Below are positions 7,956 to 15,879 of a stretch of 33,034 nt of DNA, piece after piece. Each line of letters opens with the position of its first letter. The stretch's first letter is position 1. Origin of the DNA: Candidatus Thermoplasmatota archaeon (GTDB taxonomy: Archaea > Thermoplasmatota > Thermoplasmata > UBA10834); assembly GCA_018814355.1 (NCBI GenBank), contig JAHIZT010000046.1, forward strand, positions 1-33,034, in the 5' to 3' direction. The position numbers and the translations under genes are program-made. A model generated the notes under the pieces. It had not been told where the DNA came from and did not search any database. It saw only the letters and a list, made by a program, of their open reading frames with translations.

Positions 7956-9020
7956 CTAGTCTCCTGCCATTCTCGTGCAGAATTCCGTGTACAGCTCCGC
8001 AGCCCTGACTATCTGAGACACCTCGACGTACTCATCGTTGCAGTGGCAGATGTCGTTACTTCCGGGGCCGCAAATCATCAGGACGTCGTTGGCTGGCTTG
8101 AACATGACCATTTCGGTAGCGTAGGGCACCGCGGTGACCTTCGCCTTCGGCCCGATGACGCTTTTCATCGTACGAACTGCGAGCGAATTCGGATCCGTTC
8201 CGACCGGGTCGAGCTCATGGATGATCTTCAGGTCGTATCCCTTCTTGCCGATCCTGTCCTTGACCAGCTTGAGAACCCTTTGTGTGTTCATGTGCGGCGG
8301 ATATCTCACGTCGATTTCCACTTCGCAGCTATCGGGTATGACATTGATCCTTGTGCCTCCCTTGATGGTGTCGATGCACATTGTCATCTTGTCGTTCGGA
8401 GTCCTCGATGTTGTGACGATGTCGTCCAGTCTGTATAGCATCCTGAGCATCTTCACGATCGCGTTGTCCCCCAGATGGGGCATGCTTGCGTGGGCCGATA
8501 CGCCCTTGGTGCTGAGGGTGAAGTGCAGTAGCCCCTTCTCATGAACGACTATGTCGAATTCTGTCGGCTCAGTCACCACGACTGCGGGTGCGCCCTTTAT
8601 GGTAGGACTCTTCGAAGCCGCGCCCGCACCGATCATTGTGGTCTCCTCATCAGTTGTGAAGCAGAGCGAGAACGGAACATTTGCAGCGACCAGGTTCTCG
8701 GCTGCGAGCAGCATGGCCGTGCACCCCCCTTTCATGTCGCACGTTCCTCGGCCATAGACACGATTACCAACACACTGTCCCTCGTCGAACTTCCAGCCCT
8801 CACCATGGGGTACGGTGTCGAGATGGCCAGACAGTGCGACTCCGCCCTTTCTGAACTGCGCCACTATCGCGGGGAACCTCTTGTCGCCATAGTACTTCGG
8901 CTGCAGTCCGAGCTTCTTCAGCATCGACGACACATAGTCTACCATCGGTCTCATGTCGTCCTCGGACGTGCTCTTCATGAGGACGAGGTCGGTTAGGACC
9001 TTCTTCGCCTTCTCCTTCAG
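7956..9020 (-). CDS. M20 family metallo-deacylase/peptidase (ArgE/DapE-like), probable CTG start
   Basis: The co-catalytic zinc ligands are visible, numbered from the ATG at 8978: GHLDTV (H52, D54), GRGTCDMKGG (D81), DEE (E111, E112) and a late CHCNDEYV His. The middle dimerisation domain carries KGVSAHASMPHLGDNA. The family includes acetylornithine deacetylase, succinyl-diaminopimelate desuccinylase and carboxypeptidases; the substrate is uncertain. The first ATG (8978) would remove the conserved first helix, which is encoded upstream as KEKAKKVLTDLVLMKSTSED. An in-frame TGA lies about 12 bases before the only plausible start, a CTG at 9018-9020, preceded by an AGGTGA site with a 4-base spacer. 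I therefore place the start at CTG, giving 354 residues. It lies 4 bases after the M42 stop. Confidence 0.88.
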   Translation of the reverse strand: MKEKAKKVLTDLVLMKSTSEDDMRPMVDYVSSMLKKLGLQPKYYGDKRFPAIVAQFRKGGVALSGHLDTVPHGEGWKFDEGQCVGNRVYGRGTCDMKGGCTAMLLAAENLVAANVPFSLCFTTDEETTMIGAGAASKSPTIKGAPAVVVTEPTEFDIVVHEKGLLHFTLSTKGVSAHASMPHLGDNAIVKMLRMLYRLDDIVTTSRTPNDKMTMCIDTIKGGTRINVIPDSCEVEIDVRYPPHMNTQRVLKLVKDRIGKKGYDLKIIHELDPVGTDPNSLAVRTMKSVIGPKAKVTAVPYATEMVMFKPANDVLMICGPGSNDICHCNDEYVEVSQIVRAAELYTEFCTRMAGD

Positions 9021-9024
9021 AGTA

Positions 9025-10065
9025 TCACCTGCTCTTCACGCCCTTGGCGATTCTCTCGGCGATCCTCACGAGGAGCTTCGACGCGTTCTCCATGTCCTTG
9101 ATGCTGGCGATCTCGACCGGGGAGTGCGTGTACCTCATGGCGATCCCGATGGGCATCATCAGGCATCCGAAGTCCTGCATGGCGGCGCCGTCGGTCGCTC
9201 CGCCTCCGGTGCCGTACTGGAGCGGTATCCTGGCTGCTTTAGCGACCTCCTCCACGAGCCTCCTCATCTTGGGAGATGCGATGGCCTCGTTGTCGAACAT
9301 CCTCATTGCGGGGCCTCCGCCGATGAGGACCTTCTCGAAAGTCTCGCCCATGCCAGGGCCGTCAGTGGTCGTCATCGTGTCGACTGCGAAGACATAGTCC
9401 GGTCTGAGGTTGAACCCGATCACCTTAGCTCCCTTCAACCCTGTTTCCTCTTGGACGCTCCATGCAAAGGTCAGTTTGATCGGCAGCTTGGCGTCCTTCA
9501 CCTTCTCCAGCACATCAAGTATGATGGCGCACCCCATCCTGTCATCCACAGCGCGAGCGCATATGAGATCCTTCCCGATGTATGTGATATCCTTCTTGAA
9601 CACCATCGGGTCGAGGACGCGTATCCCGAGCTTCTCAGTCTCCTTCTTGCTCCTCGTCCCGACATCCACCCTGACCTCCTGCCAGGTCATGACCTTCTTG
9701 CGGTCGTCGGCATCTGTCATCAAGTGCGGTGGTTTCAGCCCGAGGACACCTGTGACCATCCCTTTCTGGGTCTTGATCTCGACCACCCTTCCGACCAGTG
9801 TGCGGTCATCGATCCCGCCGACTTTGCGGATCCTGATGGAGCCGTCTTCCTCTATTTTGGAAACAATCAATCCGAGCTCGTCCATGTGGGCAATCATCAC
9901 CACCGAAGGTCCCCTGTCCCCCACAGTCACGAGCAGGTCGCCCAAGTTGTCCTCTGTGGCATCGAGACCCATGGCCTCGACCTTCTCCCTGATGCAGTCC
10001 CTGATGTCGTCCTCGAACCCGGAGACCCCGGGCACCTTGATCATCTCTTCCAAGAGTTCCTTCAC
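9025..10065 (-). CDS. M42 family aminopeptidase (tetrahedral TET / endoglucanase M-like)
   Basis: The M42 metal and catalytic residues are in place: IAHMDE (H60, D62), AVDD (D174), QEETG (E206/E207), AVDT (D229) and YTHSPVE near residue 318. The TGGGATDGAAM segment is typical of the family. These are cytoplasmic, self-compartmentalising dodecameric aminopeptidases that finish peptide degradation after the proteasome. Length (346) is normal. The start is GTG, one base after the gcvT stop, with a GAGGGAT Shine-Dalgarno site. Its own stop codon is part of the AGGTGA site that appears to serve the M20 gene downstream. The trio gcvT-M42-M20 therefore looks like one translationally linked operon. 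Confidence 0.93.
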   Translation of the reverse strand: MKELLEEMIKVPGVSGFEDDIRDCIREKVEAMGLDATEDNLGDLLVTVGDRGPSVVMIAHMDELGLIVSKIEEDGSIRIRKVGGIDDRTLVGRVVEIKTQKGMVTGVLGLKPPHLMTDADDRKKVMTWQEVRVDVGTRSKKETEKLGIRVLDPMVFKKDITYIGKDLICARAVDDRMGCAIILDVLEKVKDAKLPIKLTFAWSVQEETGLKGAKVIGFNLRPDYVFAVDTMTTTDGPGMGETFEKVLIGGGPAMRMFDNEAIASPKMRRLVEEVAKAARIPLQYGTGGGATDGAAMQDFGCLMMPIGIAMRYTHSPVEIASIKDMENASKLLVRIAERIAKGVKSR

Positions 10066-10066
10066 A

Positions 10067-11218
10067 TCAATCCCTCTTTACGAACGGTGGCTTGACGATT
10101 TCTGCCGTCACTAGGTTGTCTCTGATCTTGATCTGCAGTTCAGTTGCTGTCTTCGCCGTCGCTAGCGGGACATAGCCCATGGCGATGCCCTTCTTCAGCA
10201 CTGGCGAGAGGGTCCCGCTCGTGACCGTGCCGATCTGCTTTCCACCAGTCATGATATCATACCCGTGTCTCGGAATCCCTCGTTCCTCCACGAGCATGCA
10301 CACAAGCTTGTCGTAATCGCCTGCCGCCTTCTGCTGCAGCAGCGGCTGCTTGCCTATGAAATCGTGCTTCCAGTCGATGACCCAGCCGGGCCCGGTCTGG
10401 AGCGATGTCTGGGAGCCGTCGAAGTCCGTGCCCGACAGCAACAGGGCCTTCTCGAGCCTCAGGGTGTCTCTCGCGCCGAGTCCGATAGGCTTGAGACCGA
10501 ACGCCTTTCCCCTCTCGAGAACCGCATTCCAAACCGCTACAGCGTCTGCGTTCTCGCAGACTATCTCAAACCCGTCCTCGCCCGTGTAGCCCGTCCTCGA
10601 AACGAGCGCCATGATGCCATTGACTGGGCCGTTCTTCGGTTTCCGGCCTTTCATCAGCACCGTGGTCGGGTTCGTGTCCTTGGTCGTGATCCTGTCCATC
10701 CTGACGAACCCGCCCCAGAAGAACTTGAGCGACGAGAGATCGGCCGAGGTCAGCTCTGCAACGACATCCTGTGCCGTTGGTCCCTGGACGGCTATCGTCG
10801 CGAGGTCCATCGACATGTCGTAGAACTCCTGCCCGTGCAGATGGCCTTCGACCCACTTCCTAATCTTCGGCGTCGTCGCGGCGTTAGGTACCACGAAGTA
10901 CTCGTCTTCACCGAGTACCGTGACGATTGTGTCATCCAATATCCTACCTTGGTCGTCGAGTATGTGCGCGTACACGCATCTCCCGACAGGCTGGCCTTGG
11001 ATGTCGTTAGTGCAGAACGTGTTGACCAGGTTTCCTGCACCCTGACCCCTGATGATGAAGTCGCCCATGTGGGAGACATCGAACGCTCCAGAACGCTCCC
11101 TCACAGCCATATGCTCGTCTATTATCGATGTATATTGGGTCGGCATGTCCCAGCCGGCGAACCAGACCATCTTTGCCCCAAGCGCCACGTGCTGGTCGTG
11201 CAACGGAGTCTTGTGCAT
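10067..11218 (-). CDS. gcvT: Glycine cleavage system T protein (aminomethyltransferase)
   Basis: The 383-residue product aligns along its whole length with GcvT: TPLHDQHVALGAKMVWFAGWDMP at the N-terminus, the DVSHMG motif containing the key Asp/His region, TGYTGEDGFEI, and LGARDTLRLEKALLL in the folate-binding domain. It transfers the aminomethyl carbon to tetrahydrofolate or an archaeal pterin. The partner proteins P, H and L are not in this window. An AGGTGA site (11234-11239) lies 15 bases before the chosen ATG and only 4 bases before an out-of-frame ATG at 11229; an in-frame TGA just upstream fixes the start at 11218. It is followed directly by two peptidase genes. Confidence 0.93.
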   Translation of the reverse strand: MHKTPLHDQHVALGAKMVWFAGWDMPTQYTSIIDEHMAVRERSGAFDVSHMGDFIIRGQGAGNLVNTFCTNDIQGQPVGRCVYAHILDDQGRILDDTIVTVLGEDEYFVVPNAATTPKIRKWVEGHLHGQEFYDMSMDLATIAVQGPTAQDVVAELTSADLSSLKFFWGGFVRMDRITTKDTNPTTVLMKGRKPKNGPVNGIMALVSRTGYTGEDGFEIVCENADAVAVWNAVLERGKAFGLKPIGLGARDTLRLEKALLLSGTDFDGSQTSLQTGPGWVIDWKHDFIGKQPLLQQKAAGDYDKLVCMLVEERGIPRHGYDIMTGGKQIGTVTSGTLSPVLKKGIAMGYVPLATAKTATELQIKIRDNLVTAEIVKPPFVKRD

Positions 11219-11293
11219 GGGGCCTGCATGACGTCACCTGCCCAAAAGGATTGTCGACGTAAGCGATGTGTACGCGATAGAAACTAGGCGGGC

Positions 11294-11866
11294 TCATCTG
11301 TATTGGTCTATGAGCGTCGTGAAGTCCTTCTCGAGGCTGATGCTCATCGAGGGCTGGTCGATGGCCTCGACATTCCTCTCAAGAAGCGCCAGTTCCTTCT
11401 CGCTGAACGCGTTCGGACTTATTGGTATCAGGACGGTCGAGCGGCTCTGCATGACCTGTTCGTTTATGTGCTCGGCGAACCTGAGCACTTGCTGGAACCC
11501 GTTGTTGATCACGAGATATTCGAGGCCGTCTATGAGCACGACACACCTCTTGTAGCGCTCGATGAATGATGAGATGACGGTTGCAAGGGTGCCTATGCTC
11601 GTCGGGTTGTGGTGGTCCTTGCCCGGGGTGTGGCTGAGCCACAGAATCCGGGTGTCCTTGAGCTCGAACGCCTCCCTCACCTTCTCTGGGAACTGGCGGG
11701 TTACGCACAGGCCCGGGACATCATCGGATAGGCTTGATTCGAAGAGCTTGTACGCGAGGAAGGGCTTCCGCTCTTTTACAACATAGCAAAGACCTTCCTG
11801 TATGCGGACTAAGTCGTCAGCTGGCTTGTCATCGTCAGTAATAAGCCGCCCCTCCCTTCTAGGCAT
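11294..11866 (-). CDS. DUF835 domain protein
   Basis: The 190-residue product matches DUF835, a domain found mainly in euryarchaea, often attached to PAS or kinase modules but here alone. Recognisable parts are GLCVTRQFPEKVRE, ILWLSHTPGKDHHNPTSIG, VVLIDGLEYLVINNGFQQVL and LIPISPNAFSEKELALLER. The fold resembles a RecA/P-loop-like ATPase core without a Walker A motif; that resemblance is my inference. Function is unknown. It lies just downstream of orc1/cdc6 on the same strand with a 62-base gap, which holds a possible promoter, and 75 bases upstream of gcvT. Confidence 0.8.
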   Translation of the reverse strand: MPRREGRLITDDDKPADDLVRIQEGLCYVVKERKPFLAYKLFESSLSDDVPGLCVTRQFPEKVREAFELKDTRILWLSHTPGKDHHNPTSIGTLATVISSFIERYKRCVVLIDGLEYLVINNGFQQVLRFAEHINEQVMQSRSTVLIPISPNAFSEKELALLERNVEAIDQPSMSISLEKDFTTLIDQYR

Positions 11867-11897
11867 ATGACGGAAGCGATTGTATATAAGGATTCTG

Positions 11898-11907
11898 ACT
11901 TAAAGTA
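11898..11907 (-). promoter_or_regulatory. Candidate TATA box for the DUF835 gene
   Basis: The minus strand reads TACTTTAAGT, centred about 36 bases before the ATG at 11866. A second TATATA run (11881-11888) lies too close to the ATG to serve this start. Confidence 0.3.
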
Positions 11908-11928
11908 CAGGTACCGTTCGCAAGATGT

Positions 11929-13098
11929 TCAACGCCTGACATTCAACATCTGACGCACGCGCTCCTCCAGCACCCTTGCGGGAATGTCCAAGAGGGTTAT
12001 GACGGTGGTCTTGCCCGATATGCCAGGGCCGCTCTTCTTGGCGCTGACCACTCCCAGCATGTCCAGGTCCTTCATGAGCCCCCAGAAGGCCGTGTGCGCC
12101 CTGTGTTTCTCGTCGTATTCTTCGCAGGCCACCTTGTAAGCAGACTCGGCGACCCCCGTGGTTATGTACGCCTTTCCTCTGGAGGCCCTCGCTATGCCCA
12201 GCAAGGCGAGCTTCTGGTGAGTGTCAAGACCCACTAGCTTCGACTCAGTGATCGAACTGTACGCCTCCGCCTTGGCAGCGCGGACATGCTCGACCGATAT
12301 CTTGCCCGCGTTCTCCTCGTCGGCGAGCATCCCGGACTTTTCGAGGATCTCGATCGCAAACCTCGCATCTCCCCACTCCGAGGAGACCTCCGCAACAAGA
12401 TCGATCGAGTCCTTGTTGATCGCCTCCTCGTGCAGGGCTAGGTCCGCCCTCTGAGAGACAATGTCTCTCAGCTCCTCGACCGAATACCTCCCGAACTCGA
12501 TGATGTTCGTCCGCTTGAAAGTGCTCGCGCTCGACGCGTCGAGCATCTCGAACACGTTTTTCTGGGAGATGAGCATGAGCGAGACGAGCTCCTTGCTCTC
12601 TACCTTCTCCTCGCCGAACCTTGTGAGCTTGTAGATGATGTCCGAACCGGCTTTCTTGAGGAGCATGTCGGCCTCGTCGAGCACGATGACGAGATGCATC
12701 TTGCGCTTCTCCAGGTCCTTCCTCAGAATCCTGAGCATCTCCGTGATCGAGAAGCCTCTGTCGGGAAAGTTCGGCTGGAAGTGGTTCACTATGTGCAGGA
12801 CGGCGCTCGATTCGCTGTTCCTCTGCCTGCAGTTCACGAGCACCCAATCGACCGCCTTCTGCTGCTTCTCGGCATGATCCTTCAGGTCCATGCAGAAGCG
12901 CTTGGCGGTGGCGGTCTTTCCCGTGCCCACACTTCCCGTCAGGACGGCGTTTTGGGAGGAGTTGGACTCGACGACTGGCCTGTACAGCATGGCCAGCTTC
13001 TTCATCTGTGCTTCCCTGTGGACCAGCTTCTGAGGCACGTAGTCGAAAGACAGTGTGCGCTGGTCCTTGAAAACGCTCTTCCCTATTGTGTCCCACAT
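11929..13098 (-). CDS. Orc1/Cdc6 family replication initiator
   Basis: This AAA+ protein of 389 residues has Walker A GSVGTGKT (55-62), Walker B IVLDEAD (about 138-144), a sensor 1 region LMLISQKN and sensor 2 GDARFAIEIL. A C-terminal winged-helix domain starts near residue 290. In archaea these proteins bind origin recognition boxes and load MCM. They are often encoded next to the origin they use, but I see no clear origin recognition boxes in the flanking 130 bases. The family also includes regulatory paralogues, so an initiator role is likely rather than certain. A TATA-like box lies 45-50 bases upstream. A weak inverted repeat (AGATGTT/AACATCT, 11923-11951) spans its stop codon. Confidence 0.9.
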   Translation of the reverse strand: MWDTIGKSVFKDQRTLSFDYVPQKLVHREAQMKKLAMLYRPVVESNSSQNAVLTGSVGTGKTATAKRFCMDLKDHAEKQQKAVDWVLVNCRQRNSESSAVLHIVNHFQPNFPDRGFSITEMLRILRKDLEKRKMHLVIVLDEADMLLKKAGSDIIYKLTRFGEEKVESKELVSLMLISQKNVFEMLDASSASTFKRTNIIEFGRYSVEELRDIVSQRADLALHEEAINKDSIDLVAEVSSEWGDARFAIEILEKSGMLADEENAGKISVEHVRAAKAEAYSSITESKLVGLDTHQKLALLGIARASRGKAYITTGVAESAYKVACEEYDEKHRAHTAFWGLMKDLDMLGVVSAKKSGPGISGKTTVITLLDIPARVLEERVRQMLNVRR

Positions 13099-13140
13099 CG
13101 GCTTCAGCTTCTGGATTCCGAGCGGCTATCGGCACGGTTG

Positions 13141-13150
13141 GTTTTAAAAG
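13141..13150 (-). promoter_or_regulatory. TATA box of orc1/cdc6
   Basis: The minus strand reads CTTTTAAAAC. Transcription would start near 13120, leaving a leader of about 20 bases before the ATG at 13098. Confidence 0.5.
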
Positions 13151-13198
13151 ATTCGTGTGATGTCAGCGAAACACCTCATGTCAAGCAAAACGATTTAA

Positions 13199-13207
13199 GC
13201 TATAAAT
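13199..13207 (+). promoter_or_regulatory. TATA box of the 115-residue helical protein gene
   Basis: GCTATAAAT is centred 27 bases before the ATG at 13230, predicting a leaderless transcript. It lies in the 131-base divergent region shared with orc1/cdc6. Confidence 0.55.
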
Positions 13208-13229
13208 GCGGTCGATGGCCGGGTAGACA

Positions 13230-13577
13230 ATGGCATCGGATGATGACATCATAAGCTCCGTCTTGAAGGGGACAAAGACAATGCTAAGCTCCGAGACGCT
13301 CCTCCTCGAGGCCATCCAGGATCTGGTCAAGGACGAGGTCAAGAGGACGATCAGGGATAAGCTGGATGCGAACCCGGAGCTGAAGAAGGAGCTCAAGGCG
13401 GCTATCCAGGACCTGATGGAGGCCAAAGTGCACGAGGCTTATGCTGTGCTCAAGATCGGCAAGGTCGGCGCCAAGATCGGTATCGAGATGGTGCCCCCCA
13501 AGCTCAGGAAAGAGATCGGGCAAGAGCTCGTGTCGATGTTCGAGAAGGAAGTTAACAGGATGCTCGAGCAGACCTAG
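13230..13577 (+). CDS. Helical hypothetical protein, 115 residues
   Basis: I do not recognise a family. The product is almost entirely predicted alpha-helix, acidic and basic in alternation, with no membrane segment, Cys or signal peptide. A central stretch (KDEVKRTIRDKLDANPELKKELKAA, residues 34-58) suggests a coiled-coil or helical-bundle protein, and a Gly-containing hinge (KIGKVGAKIGIEMVPPKLRKE) separates it from a final helix. It is divergent from orc1/cdc6, with a leaderless-type promoter of its own and no Shine-Dalgarno site. Natural codon use and the promoter support a real gene. Confidence 0.7.
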   Translation: MASDDDIISSVLKGTKTMLSSETLLLEAIQDLVKDEVKRTIRDKLDANPELKKELKAAIQDLMEAKVHEAYAVLKIGKVGAKIGIEMVPPKLRKEIGQELVSMFEKEVNRMLEQT

Positions 13578-13665
13578 GGCTGCAGCTCACATTCGACTTC
13601 GAACTGGTTCTGCGCGAACCATGGTCTTCTTCTAGTTCAGTCTTGTTTAAAGGAGACTCTGGAAG

Positions 13666-13680
13666 AGGTTTGAAAAAGAA
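13666..13680 (-). terminator. Oligo-T terminator of the L1-L10-L12 operon
   Basis: On the minus strand, CCTTCTTTTTC follows the L12 stop by about 12 bases, and a second T-rich run lies further on. Archaeal RNA polymerase terminates at such U-rich tracts. Confidence 0.5.
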
Positions 13681-13690
13681 GGATGGGGGG

Positions 13691-13996
13691 TTACCCGAAC
13701 AGAGCGCTGAGACCCGCTGCGGCCTCGGCCTCCGAGACTCCCTTCTCCTCTTTCTTCTCCTCTTTCTTGTCATCCTTCTTGTCGGATGGTCCTGCTGCTG
13801 GTGCGGCTGCGACTGGCGCTGCCACCGCTGTGGCTATCGCCTCGTCGATGTTGACGCCGTCCAGGGCCGCAATGAGCGCCTTGACGCGGGCGGCATCCAC
13901 GCTGACGCCGGCTGCCTTCAAGACACTCGTCAATCCCTCTTCCGTCACGGGCTTCTTCGCCGCGTGCAGGACCATCGCGCTGTATACATATTCCAT
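13691..13996 (-). CDS. rpl12: Ribosomal protein L12 (P1/P2 type stalk protein)
   Basis: This 101-residue protein has the archaeal/eukaryal P1/P2 fold. The N-terminal helical dimerisation domain begins [13 protein letters not shown]. An Ala/Pro-rich hinge (about 60-72) and a Lys/Glu-rich segment follow, and the C-terminus is [10 protein letters not shown], the elongation-factor-binding tail. It binds as dimers to L10 and recruits factors to the ribosome. GGAGG precedes the ATG. It is the last gene of the L1-L10-L12 run, 21 bases after L10, and ends before an oligo-T terminator. Confidence 0.96.
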   Translation of the reverse strand: MEYVYSAMVLHAAKKPVTEEGLTSVLKAAGVSVDAARVKALIAALDGVNIDEAIATAVAAPVAAAPAAGPSDKKDDKKEEKKEEKGVSEAEAAAGLSALFG

Positions 13997-14017
13997 TCTT
14001 CTGCCTCCTTACATCGG

Positions 14018-15022
14018 TTATCCGAACAGTGCTCCCAGGCCGGCCGCTGCCTCTTCCTCGGAGACCTTCTCTTCCTTCTTCTCCTCTTTCTTGGCTTCCT
14101 TCCCCTCTCCGCCCTTGTCCTTGTCCGGTTTCGGCGCGTTGCTCAAGGCTCCCTTGAGCTCGTCGTCAAGTGCGGCCGGTACCTTGGATGCCAGAGATAG
14201 CATCTGGGCGTTTGCCTTCGCGAGCATGAGTCCGATGGTTTCCTTGTTCGCGATCTCCGCGTTCACCGCGAGGTTGATCGCCTTGTAGTGAGCGTTCGCG
14301 AGCATCGGCCTGATGGACTGTTTTGTCGGGTACGAGATGAATACTGCAAGGTTCATCGCGCCTGCGGCTGCAGCGTTCATCCGGTCAAGTATCTGGACAA
14401 AATCGACCGCGAGCACGTCCCTCTTGTATATCATGCCGTCCTCGTAGGCGGCGTGAAGGTCAAGGCCGACCGTGAGCGGGAAAATCTCGAGCTTGGAGAG
14501 GACGAGAGCGACATCCCTCGGTATCTTGTCGCCCTTCTTGACGACAACCTTGTCTTTCTTGATGACGACCTTGCCCTGTTCGATAGCGGCGGGCAGACCC
14601 GCCTTCTGCAGCTCGCCCACGACCGGGCCTGGCTTGAACGGCGTATCGCCGGCCTTGATCTCGATGTCGTCCGGGGAGATCTCGCCCCCTCTCGCGGGCA
14701 TCTTCGTCTTGGTCGAATCTAGCTGCTTGAACAGTCTGAACGGATTGAGGTCGGAGGTGACTATCGCACACTGGCCATCGATGCTCTCCGCCAGCATCTC
14801 AAGCCCTTTCTTTTCCTTGCCTGCCTGCTTCAGGGCGATCTTGAGCAGTGTGTTCTTGAGCATTACGATATCTGCCTTGCCCCTGAGGTTCGTCCTCATG
14901 GTCTGGAAGGCGGGTGCGGGGACGCCGTGCACATCTATCACGCCGACAACCCTGCTCTTGGTGATGAGCTTCGTGAGATCCGCCACGGCCTCCTTCTTCC
15001 ACGGGGCTATGTGTGCGGTCAT
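14018..15022 (-). CDS. rpl10: Ribosomal protein L10 (P0), stalk base
   Basis: This 334-residue archaeal L10/P0 has the rRNA-binding N-domain (VGVIDVHGVPAPAFQTMR), the archaeal insertion domain (about 105-185), helices that carry L12 dimers (about 215-300), and an acidic/basic tail ending AAAGLGALFG. The tail is nearly the same as in L12, as expected for the family. The ATG is one base after the L1 stop and is preceded by AGGTGA inside the L1 coding end, so translation is probably coupled. Confidence 0.96.
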   Translation of the reverse strand: MTAHIAPWKKEAVADLTKLITKSRVVGVIDVHGVPAPAFQTMRTNLRGKADIVMLKNTLLKIALKQAGKEKKGLEMLAESIDGQCAIVTSDLNPFRLFKQLDSTKTKMPARGGEISPDDIEIKAGDTPFKPGPVVGELQKAGLPAAIEQGKVVIKKDKVVVKKGDKIPRDVALVLSKLEIFPLTVGLDLHAAYEDGMIYKRDVLAVDFVQILDRMNAAAAGAMNLAVFISYPTKQSIRPMLANAHYKAINLAVNAEIANKETIGLMLAKANAQMLSLASKVPAALDDELKGALSNAPKPDKDKGGEGKEAKKEEKKEEKVSEEEAAAGLGALFG

Positions 15023-15023
15023 C

Positions 15024-15662
15024 TTACATCACCTTGTATGAAGGGCCCATAGTGGTTTTGACATAGGCCGACTGGATGTTGTTCTTGCCCCTCTCGAGCT
15101 TGGTCATGAGCCTCTTCAGGACTGCATCGAGGTTCTCCGCCAGCTTCTCAGGGGACATGTCCTTAGTGCCGATCGCTAGGTGGAATGTCTTCTTGTCTCT
15201 CGTCCTCACAGTGACGCTGCTCCGCAGCTTCTCGATTGCCGCCTTCGGGTCCGAGCCCGGCGGTATCGGCTTCGGCATCTTGCCCCTCGGGCCTAGGACG
15301 ACACCGAGGCGCTTACCGATCGTGGGCATGAGCGGTGCCTCTGCGAGGAAGAAGTCTCCTCCGCGTGCGAATTTCCTGGCCTTCGCCTTGTCAGATGCGA
15401 GCGCCTCGATCTCCTCCGGCTGTATGATGAGGTCGGCCAAGCCCTTCGCCTTCACGGCCATCTCGGAGCTTCCGAAGACGCCGATTCTGATGGGCTTGCC
15501 TCGGCCGTTCGGGAGTATGATCTCCTCCTGAAGCCTGTTCTTCGGGTTGGTCAGGTCGATATCCTTGAGGTTGATAGCGAGTTCAACTGACTCCAAAAAC
15601 TTCCTCTGCTTCGACTCGGCTTGAAGCTTCTTGATTACGTCGACGAGGTGTTGGTCTACCAA
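15024..15662 (-). CDS. rpl1: Ribosomal protein L1
   Basis: This 212-residue archaeal L1 has diagnostic segments NPKNRLQEEIILPNGRGK, VFGSSEMA, LGPRGKMPKPIPPG and LAIGTKDMSPEKLAENLDAVL. It binds the mobile L1 stalk of 23S rRNA and in several archaea represses its own operon by binding its mRNA. The start is TTG at 15660-15662 with GGAGGG 8 bases upstream. A leader of about 60 bases follows a TATA box; I could not identify a convincing L1-binding mimic in it. In the common euryarchaeal order L11 would precede it, but here a plus-strand gene pair intervenes. Confidence 0.95.
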   Translation of the reverse strand: MVDQHLVDVIKKLQAESKQRKFLESVELAINLKDIDLTNPKNRLQEEIILPNGRGKPIRIGVFGSSEMAVKAKGLADLIIQPEEIEALASDKAKARKFARGGDFFLAEAPLMPTIGKRLGVVLGPRGKMPKPIPPGSDPKAAIEKLRSSVTVRTRDKKTFHLAIGTKDMSPEKLAENLDAVLKRLMTKLERGKNNIQSAYVKTTMGPSYKVM

Positions 15663-15740
15663 TTTGTGATCCCTCCGGTGTAGTACATGCGAGCGCGTGG
15701 CTCTCCTACATGCCTAGGGAAGTGAGCGAATGCAGAAGGG

Positions 15741-15750
15741 GTTTATAATG
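15741..15750 (-). promoter_or_regulatory. TATA box of the L1-L10-L12 operon
   Basis: The minus strand reads CATTATAAAC. Transcription would start near 15720, about 58 bases before the TTG start of L1. This separate promoter fits the split from L11. Confidence 0.55.
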
Positions 15751-15830
15751 CTTTGGAGGCTGTCGCACGACCGTCTGGACGGGCCTACGGGAGAAGATAT
15801 CTCAATGCAGCTATGGCAACATGTATGCAA

Positions 15831-15840
15831 ACAATTTAAC
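15831..15840 (+). promoter_or_regulatory. Candidate TATA box of the flavin oxidoreductase gene
   Basis: ACAATTTAAC lies about 45 bases before the ATG at 15880, predicting a leader of about 18 bases containing a GGGAG-like site (15869-15873). It is a weak match. Confidence 0.3.
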
Positions 15841-15879
15841 GGTAACGATGTTATTCGCGACGTTGCTGGGAGATAGTTC

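Noticed and set aside
8953-10095. A 380-codon plus-strand open frame opposite the M42 gene
   Set aside because: It is an antisense shadow of a high-GC gene: His/Leu/Asp-rich, no family features, and the minus strand encodes a clear M42 enzyme.
10265-11287. A 340-codon plus-strand open frame opposite gcvT
   Set aside because: The Arg/Val/His-rich composition is typical of an antisense frame, and gcvT is certain on the other strand.
11923-11951. Inverted repeat AGATGTT/AACATCT at the end of orc1/cdc6 as a terminator or origin box
   Set aside because: Only 7 bp with a 15-base loop and no oligo-T; it does not match origin recognition boxes.
13098-13230. Replication origin next to orc1/cdc6
   Set aside because: I found no origin-recognition-box-like repeats or extended AT-rich unwinding element in this 130-base gap.
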